This document shows positions 58,138 through 64,000 of a stretch of 64,000 nt of DNA, one piece after another (the first letter of the stretch is position 1; each line of letters begins with the position of its first letter). This stretch comes from Aspidapion aeneum (lineage: Eukaryota; Arthropoda; Insecta; Coleoptera; Brentidae), in NCBI GenBank assembly GCA_963576565.1, contig OY755040.1, positions 27,200,703-27,264,702 on the forward strand. Direction: 5' to 3'. The notes beneath the pieces are model-generated. The model was not told the DNA's origin, did no database searches, and saw nothing but the letters and a program-made list of their open reading frames with translations. The position numbers and the translations under genes were made by a program.

Positions 58138-58206
58138 CCTCCAGAATTTAGTGGCATAACATGCTGGATTTGAACCAGAAAGATCGCTGGTTCAAATCCG
58201 GCCTAA
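58138..58206 (+). ncRNA. tRNA-like fragment with perfect B box
   Basis: GATCGCTGGTTCAAATCCGG resembles the T-arm of insect tRNA-Tyr and contains the Pol III B box GGTTCAAATCC. Upstream, TTAGTGGCATAACATGCTGG is only loosely like an A box. The acceptor ends do not pair, so this is not a working tRNA. It may be a tRNA relic or the head of a SINE. Confidence 0.4.
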
Positions 58207-58234
58207 GGTAAATTCGTTCTGTTATTTTTTTGAG

Positions 58235-58420
58235 AAAATTTTATATAACATATAATAAACATGTTTTTTTTTCTAAATCATCCCAATTTACGGACGCTTC
58301 ATTCCACTAACCTTACTAACCAATACATTAGTAGAAAGGAAATTTTGTTCCCGAAAAAAAACTGCTCTCTGCAATTTTGAATAAAATGGTTAGTTTTTGA
58401 GAAAACTAACCAACAAGTTT
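58235..58420. repeat. Single unit of the decayed tandem-repeat family
   Basis: AATTTACGGACGCTTCATTC and GGTTAGTTTTTGAGAAAACT match the two landmarks of the block at 2.4-4.1 kb in the same order. A dispersed unit. Confidence 0.5.
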
Positions 58421-58779
58421 TTGGAGGTTTTTGGGAGGATTTTCTCCATCTCTGTCGATGTTTCGAGTTGGCATCCGGGATATTCCGATTCAGCGTGGCC
58501 GAGTCAGGGGGAAATAGTCGGTTGCCAAAAAGTAATATAGACCGAAGACTTTTCAGATTTTTTGCTCTGACTATAAGAAAAGACATCAATTTTCGTAATG
58601 GGTGCTACTCAAATACAAGGCATCTAAAGCTACACAGGGTTTGTTTTAATCTAATACTAATTTAATACTATTCCATCCAACAGCCTATTTTACAGATTAG
58701 CTGTATATTTAAACTAATGGTTAGACGTGACATGCCTATAGCTGACCAATTTTTACATAACGAATCTAAAATATTCTTA

Positions 58780-59125
58780 AGCGGTCTACACACGCTGAAA
58801 CATGCTGCGATGCATGCATCGACTAAAGGATTCATGAAACTTGCATCAGTTGCATTAACGCCTACTGAAATCGAAACCTGATGCGATGCCTGAATCGAAT
58901 CGAATGACGGTCGGGCAAAGTTATCATTACTAGGGGGAAAATAAATAAATAGGTATCGGCTTTCGTCTTCGCATCGACGCGATTCTAAACACGCTGAAAC
59001 TTGCATCAGCATCACCGACTCGGCGTCGTAGCTCGCCGAACAAAATGGGATTCCAGACCCTGCATCGCTGCAAGCCGCAACTGATGCCAAATGCGTGATT
59101 CAGTACTACACACGATCAACGAAAA
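58780..59125. repeat. GATGC/GCATC-rich segment with CTACACACG repeats
   Basis: Direct repeats of CTACACACGCTGAAAC or TCTAAACACGCTGAAACTTG type occur near 58789, 58985 and (weaker) 59105. GCATC or GATGC recurs throughout. The vocabulary resembles ends of PIF/Harbinger-type non-autonomous elements, but I cannot define borders. The minus-strand open frame here is not a recognisable protein. Confidence 0.35.
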
Positions 59126-59626
59126 CATGATATTTTAACAAAATTCTGAAGCATCCAGTATAAATATACCTACTCTTTTTTGGTATAGGAGTGTTTTTCT
59201 AATATTCTATTTTATATTATATATTTCATTTATTTTTTATTTGTCTATTTGTAACTTGCAAGAGAAGAATGATATTTAGATGCTCTGGAGACATTTGTAA
59301 TATTTCTTTACGACATATTTCCAAGACCTAGCAGGTAACTTTAATCGCAATATATTTTAATGTTAAAACTGTCAGATATAAAACACTCAACGTCGGAAAA
59401 TGCTGCTCATAACAAGAATTTGTTTTCAAATTTTCACGCTTGTTTCTCAATATATTCGCGTAGTTTCTAAAAGACACATAATATAACCTACCTATGTTTT
59501 AACATTGTGTTTTTACATGTAGTTTCAACGATCTATATGCGATCTTCATAGTTGTATTTAAAATTTTCGTTGATAAAACTTTACAGTAACATAACAACAG
59601 CCATCTCAGATACATCTTAAAGATAT
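59126..59626. other. No gene recognised
   Basis: AT-rich sequence preceding the E repeat. Confidence 0.4.
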
Positions 59627-59763
59627 TAGCTCACACATATACTATACTATAGTAGTGTGAGCTATGGTGATCCTAATTTTTTCGAGAAAAAAAAGTTGCT
59701 CCGATTTCAAAAATTTTTATATATCTTTGCGTTTCAGATGATTTTGAAACTTTTTTGTGTTGC

Positions 59764-59810
<47 letters not shown>

Positions 59811-59811
59811 A

Positions 59812-59846
<35 letters not shown>

Positions 59847-60400
59847 ATGTCTGTCTGTAACGACCAACCCGCATAACTCAAAAACCGCTTGTCCGATTTA
59901 AATGAAATTTGGTACCTAGACTGGGTCTTGGGCCGTGGTGGTCCCATTTAAAAATGAACGAAATCCACCGAACACAAGTTAAATAAAAGGGTGGGGGTAG
60001 ATATCAAAAATGAGAGTTTATGTGAAAATATGGCGTCTGTGATATCAAACGAAAGGTAATTAAGTCTGGAGTTAAACAAAATGAATTTTAAGTTATTTAA
60101 AAAAAAAAGGTGAGGGTAAATGTCAAAAATTAGAGTTTAAGTGAAAATACGGCGTGTGTGATATCAAACGAAAGGTAAATGGGTCTGGAGTTAAACAAAA
60201 TACATTTTAGTTTTTAAAAAAAGGGTGGGGGTAGATTTTAAAAATTAGAGTTTAAGTCAAAACATGGCTTGTGTGGTATCAAACGAAAGGTAATTGAGTC
60301 TGGAGTTGAATAAAATATATTTCAGTTTTTAGTTATATTAGCTCACACGTACACTATAACTATAGTACCTAGTGTGAGCTTAAGTGCCCATAGATTGGCA
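59627..60400 (+). mobile_element. E-family repeat, most complete copy
   Basis: Begins with a hairpin (AGCTCACAC...GTGTGAGCT, 59630-59665) followed by ATGGTGATCCTAATTTTTTC. Next is GCTCCGATTTCAAA, a CTGT microsatellite, and the block CGACCAACCCGCATAACTC. Three alternating blocks follow (AAAATTAGAGTTTAAGT; ATCAAACGAAAGGTAA). A second hairpin with the same AGCTCACAC/GTGTGAGCT stem comes next, then GCCCATAGATTGGCAGAGTA. No open frame of interest is present. I cannot place it in a named superfamily. It is similar enough to the 55-57 kb copies to be recent. Confidence 0.75.
59761..59853. repeat. (CTGT)n microsatellite
   Basis: About twenty-two CTGT units with two ATGT variants, internal to the E repeat. 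Other E copies carry shorter ACAG arrays at the same place, so the array expanded within the element. Confidence 0.9.
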
Positions 60401-61900
60401 GAGTATTTCTCTAGAGTCAAAATTTAACATTTGGTTTTTATTACTAAGAGGCATGTGATAATGTGATAATTACCTCCCCCCCTAGTACAAAAAAATTATG
60501 CACTTATTGATTAAAGGGAAAATAGGCAATTTACCCCCCCTAAAATTTTTTTTTTATTACAAATAATTGTTTTGTCGACTATTACCCTCCCCCCCCTAGA
60601 CTATCACCCAGATCCGCGCTTGGAGGCATGTACAGTACGTTTACGTTTCAGTGGCATTTTAATAGATGTTGTGCCTAAGAAGTTGATGTGCAACTCTAAA
60701 GTTCTGACAATATTTTTGTAAAACACAGTTTTTTTTATCTTATTATAAGGTGGGCCAAAAAGAACCGTCATTTTTTTCTCGGCTGTAGTTTTTTTGCCCT
60801 TTGTTCGATTTTTGTTGTTTTGGTCTCTATAGAAAGCTAAGGCTTGAAAATATATAATATTGACATTTCTATAAAATCCAAGATTTTAAAATTTAGTGAT
60901 TTTTCAGACCCCTCCAGGTCAAATTGTTTTGTGCGCCACTGTATTAAATTTTAAACATTGACCAAAAAGCTACGTTTTTTGCTGTGCGCAAAATGGTATC
61001 AACTCAGCTTTTTAAACGGATTTAAAAGAAAATAGTATAGTGTTGTCAGTCTTGCTTTAATACAAACCACACTAAACTTCGCTATTATAATATTAATTTA
61101 GGTCGTTCTTACTTAGCTCACAAAGACATAAAGGCCACATAATTTTATGCATTAGCTTTAAAAAGTAATAGGCCAGGGGATTTCTATCAAAAAATAGGCA
61201 CCAGTTATTTACATTTTATTTAATAAAAATGAAATAAGGGGGCATCTGTTTAATTGAAGTGCGATAAAATTAAAACGGTAAATGTTCCATGCATCATACA
61301 ACAGATTACATTATAACTATGGAAGGGAAAGTGCTCAAATTGGAAATTTTGGGGGAGGTTTGTTTACCTTTCGACATTGTAGGTACCTATTTGTAACATT
61401 TAATGTAAAATAAAGGGCACTTGAGTTCACTGGAAAATAATATATGATAATCAAACTAAGTTAACTTAAACAAACCAATCAAAAATCAGTGAAAAGTCTT
61501 GTTGAACCTAGCGGTGCTGCTTACATTTTTTTTTCCTTGAAGACTCAAATCGCCGTTTTATTTTGTCTCGTCCAATCAAACAATTTATTTAATATTATTT
61601 TTGATCTGGGAAAAAACTGACAAGCGATGGAGATTGAGAACTTTTGTTCTGTTGGCCGCTCTGCTCGTTGAGCGGCTCAATGTTCGTCGAAATGTTCAGG
61701 TGTTGACGCTGCTTAGAGGAAAAGAGTTTTATATTTAACAGTATATATTGAAGCTGGCCACCAAAATCTTTAGCGGTGACGAGATGCAAAGGCCAAGGAC
61801 TCACAGTGGGCTTCTTAAATGGGTAAAATGGCAAAAATCATACCTTGCAATCTGCAAGTCTAAAATTAAAAACTTTAGTAGCGATGTGTTGATGTAGCCA
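60401..61900. other. No gene recognised
   Basis: Contains C runs (60475-60482, 60532-60540, 60588-60597). Text ending GTGCGCCACTGTATTAA at about 60938-60955 resembles a CAGTGGCGCAC-type DNA-transposon end. No coding sequence is recognised. Confidence 0.4.
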
Positions 61901-61917
61901 TATATAAATATATATAT

Positions 61918-61970
<53 letters not shown>

Positions 61971-61979
61971 ATTTTATAG

Positions 61980-62018
<39 letters not shown>
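61901..62018. repeat. Two TA arrays separated by a short unique sequence
   Basis: TA arrays at about 61901-61967 and 61981-62018 flank CGAATTTTATAGC. A TA array of this kind ends the LINE at 8.4 kb, but no LINE protein text is seen next to this one. Confidence 0.85.
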
Positions 62019-62019
<1 letters not shown>

Positions 62020-62038
62020 CGGGAGGGGGGGAGCGGTA

Positions 62039-62084
62039 AGGTCACTTTATCACGAACTTAAGGAACATCGTGATATAGTGACCT
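62039..62084. repeat. AGGTCACT-type hairpin 4
   Basis: AGGTCACTTTATCACGA (62039-62055) pairs with TCGTGATATAGTGACCT (62068-62084) with one mismatch. The loop is ACTTAAGGAACA. Its stem base is the same as in hairpins 1-3, but its inner stem differs. Confidence 0.8.
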
Positions 62085-62099
62085 CAGGGAGCGCGGGTG

Positions 62100-63590
62100 G
62101 CCTAGGAGGCGGAAAAACCAACACGATTATGTTTTGCTATAAATGCGAACTTTGAATTCAAGCAATACATGCAAATAAAATCCGCATCAAAGAAAAATTT
62201 TGGAAAATATACTCATTTTTATGAAAATTTAAAAAATAATAATTTTATAAGAAATTGGGGTTTATCCAGCTATTTTTTTACTAGAACTAAAAAATATAAG
62301 CTTTATGTCAAACCCCCCTTCCCCTACACTGGATCCGCTACTGGAGCTATTAAATTTATTCTTCCAGATTGCTTGGGCTCTTCTAAAATTCAAGCGCATT
62401 AATATTTTTAAGCATCTACGGTTCGCCAAAAAAAAAAGTTTATACTCGCGGTCATCAGCGGTGCATCTATCTACATTTATAAAAAGTAAAATGCTTAGAC
62501 AGTATTCTACAAAAAAATTAAAAAAGTTCTTTTGGTACTTTTTTTTAAATCTTAATTAAATAACGCACAAAGGAAATCATTATATTAAAATTTCAGCCTT
62601 TAAAAAATTAGGCCGCAATAATTGTTTAAGATGTTTATATTATTTATTTTTATGAATGTAAAATGCTTACCTATATTTCTCTCCTCCATAGAAGTTAGAA
62701 CATCTATTTTTGAACTTTTGCTTAAAAAGCTCCTAGGTAATATACTACTATACTAGTATACTTAATGAAAATCGCAAACAAACGCAACTGTTCTACTGAA
62801 TAGAGATAACCAAACAAATTGCCGCGCAAAAATTCCGAAGGAAAATAAATTCAAATAAAAACTGTTAAACATTTTTATGATTAACTTCTTATCACATTGT
62901 CGTTCACAAAATCCTGAACAGCGTACCCGCGAATATCATTTTTTGCTACAGGATGGCTCATTGTGGGACGATTGAAAAACATCGAATGAATTCGCTTAAC
63001 TTGGGAAGTGACCCTTCGATATGTGTGTTCTATGTTGTCTTGTATATAGGCTGCTTAATGGCACTTTTTAAACTTATGGCCTTTTAGTTCCGGAGGCTAC
63101 AATTAAAGTCGGTGTTTCGAATATATACAGAAAAGGAAAACGCCGACCCCTGATCTCACCACTTAGCAACGTTGCTGGTTTTGAAGTGTTATTAAAACAC
63201 AAGCCGAGCAAAAACAATTTATCTTTTCTGCTATATTTTATATAACAGAGTAGGTCAGTAATAGGTAGGTCTTCTTAAACAATAGCCATAGTTATTTATC
63301 TACGAGCGTACATTACCGCACTTATTTTCGTACGGTAACTAACTTATCAATGATAATTATATTGGCAAATCGCCCATTTGCGATCAGAAATTTTAACACA
63401 TGAAAAGGTGATCTCATGGTTTCAGACGTTGATTCTTTACGTCTAATTTGAGTTATCATACCTTTGACAGTGGGAAAGAAGAATTTAGAGATCAGTTGGA
63501 TGACTTGGTCGAGTTAATACCCTGAGAGTCTCTCGGTCTTATATTGAGACTGCAGCCTGCATAGATAGAAGTTTTCCGAAAATTTATGTG
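62100..63590. other. No gene recognised
   Basis: Short open frames near 62.17-62.56 kb resemble no known family. No repeats pair here. Confidence 0.4.
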
Positions 63591-63592
63591 TG

Positions 63593-63664
63593 GCTTCGGT
63601 GGTTCAGTGGTAGAATGTTTGCCTAGATAGCAAGAGATCCCGGGTTCGATCCCCAGCCGAAGCA
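63593..63664 (+). tRNA. tRNA-like gene, glycine-type body with AGA anticodon
   Basis: 72 nt fold as a full cloverleaf. The acceptor GCTTCGG/CCGAAGC is perfect; the D-stem is GTTC/GAAT; the anticodon stem is TTTGC/GCAAG; the T-stem CCGGG/CCCAG has one mismatch; the T-loop is TTCGATC; the discriminator is A. Box A (GGTTCAGTGG) and box B (GGTTCGATCC) are present. The body matches insect tRNA-Gly, including a compensatory acceptor pair, but the loop CTAGATA places AGA at the anticodon. Serine AGA tRNAs normally have a long variable arm, which this lacks. It could be a mischarging or inactive tRNA, a pseudogene, or a SINE head. Confidence 0.6.
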
Positions 63665-63670
63665 GAAAAC

Positions 63671-63677
63671 TTTTTTT
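63671..63677 (+). terminator. Candidate Pol III terminator
   Basis: A run of seven T begins six bases after the tRNA-like gene (GAAAAC then T-run), the usual Pol III stop signal. Confidence 0.6.
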
Positions 63678-63915
63678 CTTATTTTTCTTTCTTTAATTCC
63701 ACTTGTTCTTTATAATTGTTGTTGTTGTTTCTTAAGTTGATTAAGGGCTATTATAAGTCACACATGTTTACAAAAAAATACAGGCCACGACCCTGAAAAA
63801 ATCAGCTATTATCGTGGGCTGAATTTTACATTGGGTCTTATAGGAGAATATAGGTTTATTTGAGGTATTTTCAAAATGGCACTATAGATTTTTGTCAAAT
63901 TATAGGGAAATATTC

Positions 63916-63930
63916 ATCATCATCATCAAT
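63916..63930. repeat. Short (CAT)n run
   Basis: Five CAT-type units followed by CAATCATCAAAC near the right edge. Minor low-complexity sequence. Confidence 0.7.
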
Positions 63931-64000
63931 CATCAAACTGTTATAATGATGAAAGATGATTAAAAGTTTAAAATCTTCAAGATTTAGCATTCCTTATTTT

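Noticed and set aside
59657..59947. Open frames rich in CLSV or DRQT repeats
   Set aside because: They are translations of the CTGT microsatellite within the E repeat.

Overview
The window looks like intergenic and intronic DNA from an AT-rich, repeat-laden insect genome. The clues are a BEL/Pao retrotransposon, several LINE clades, hAT and mariner elements, decayed exons of a CYP4-type cytochrome P450, and introns with GT/AG borders. A beetle is a reasonable guess but the sequence does not prove it. There are no operons, no CRISPR array and no rRNA. Most positions belong to mobile elements of clearly different ages, or to DNA in which I recognise nothing.

Layout. 0-13.5 kb: a decayed RTE-type LINE at the window edge, a decayed tandem-repeat block split by a hAT-type MITE, several short perfect hairpins, a second RTE-type LINE ending in a TA microsatellite, and the 3' end of another LINE. 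14.4-21.5 kb: a complete, very young BEL/Pao LTR retrotransposon on the minus strand with one open 1,833-codon reading frame, LTRs that differ at one base, and a 5-bp target duplication. Just downstream lie two candidate host terminal exons (21.65 and 22.78 kb). 24.8-39.1 kb: a dead CYP4-like P450 whose exons carry stops and frameshifts. Its introns hold two older BEL/Pao remnants, LINE pieces and an RTE tail.

40-54 kb: a LINE interrupted by an 887-bp TIR element, three hAT MITE copies in all (two with perfect 8-bp duplications), further LINE RT and RNase H fragments, and an internally deleted mariner with perfect 28-bp TIRs sitting inside another repeat. 54.4-58 kb: a large imperfect palindrome with about 1.6-kb arms, made of two inverted copies of a hAT deletion derivative plus a hairpin-ended repeat family (called E here). 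58-64 kb: a compact E copy with a CTGT microsatellite, TA microsatellites, and a tRNA-like gene with a glycine-tRNA body but an AGA anticodon.

How it fits together. Only the BEL/Pao element, and possibly the two host exons and the tRNA, look intact. The rest is nested insertion history. The insertions are useful because target duplications, one empty site in a repeat paralogue and one interrupted LINE reading frame fix the borders of several elements. The most unusual structures are the hAT-bounded inverted duplication, the hairpin-ended E repeats, and four dispersed hairpins that share AGGTCACT / AGTGACCT stem ends around different cores. Repeat names E, F and G are mine, for use within this report.
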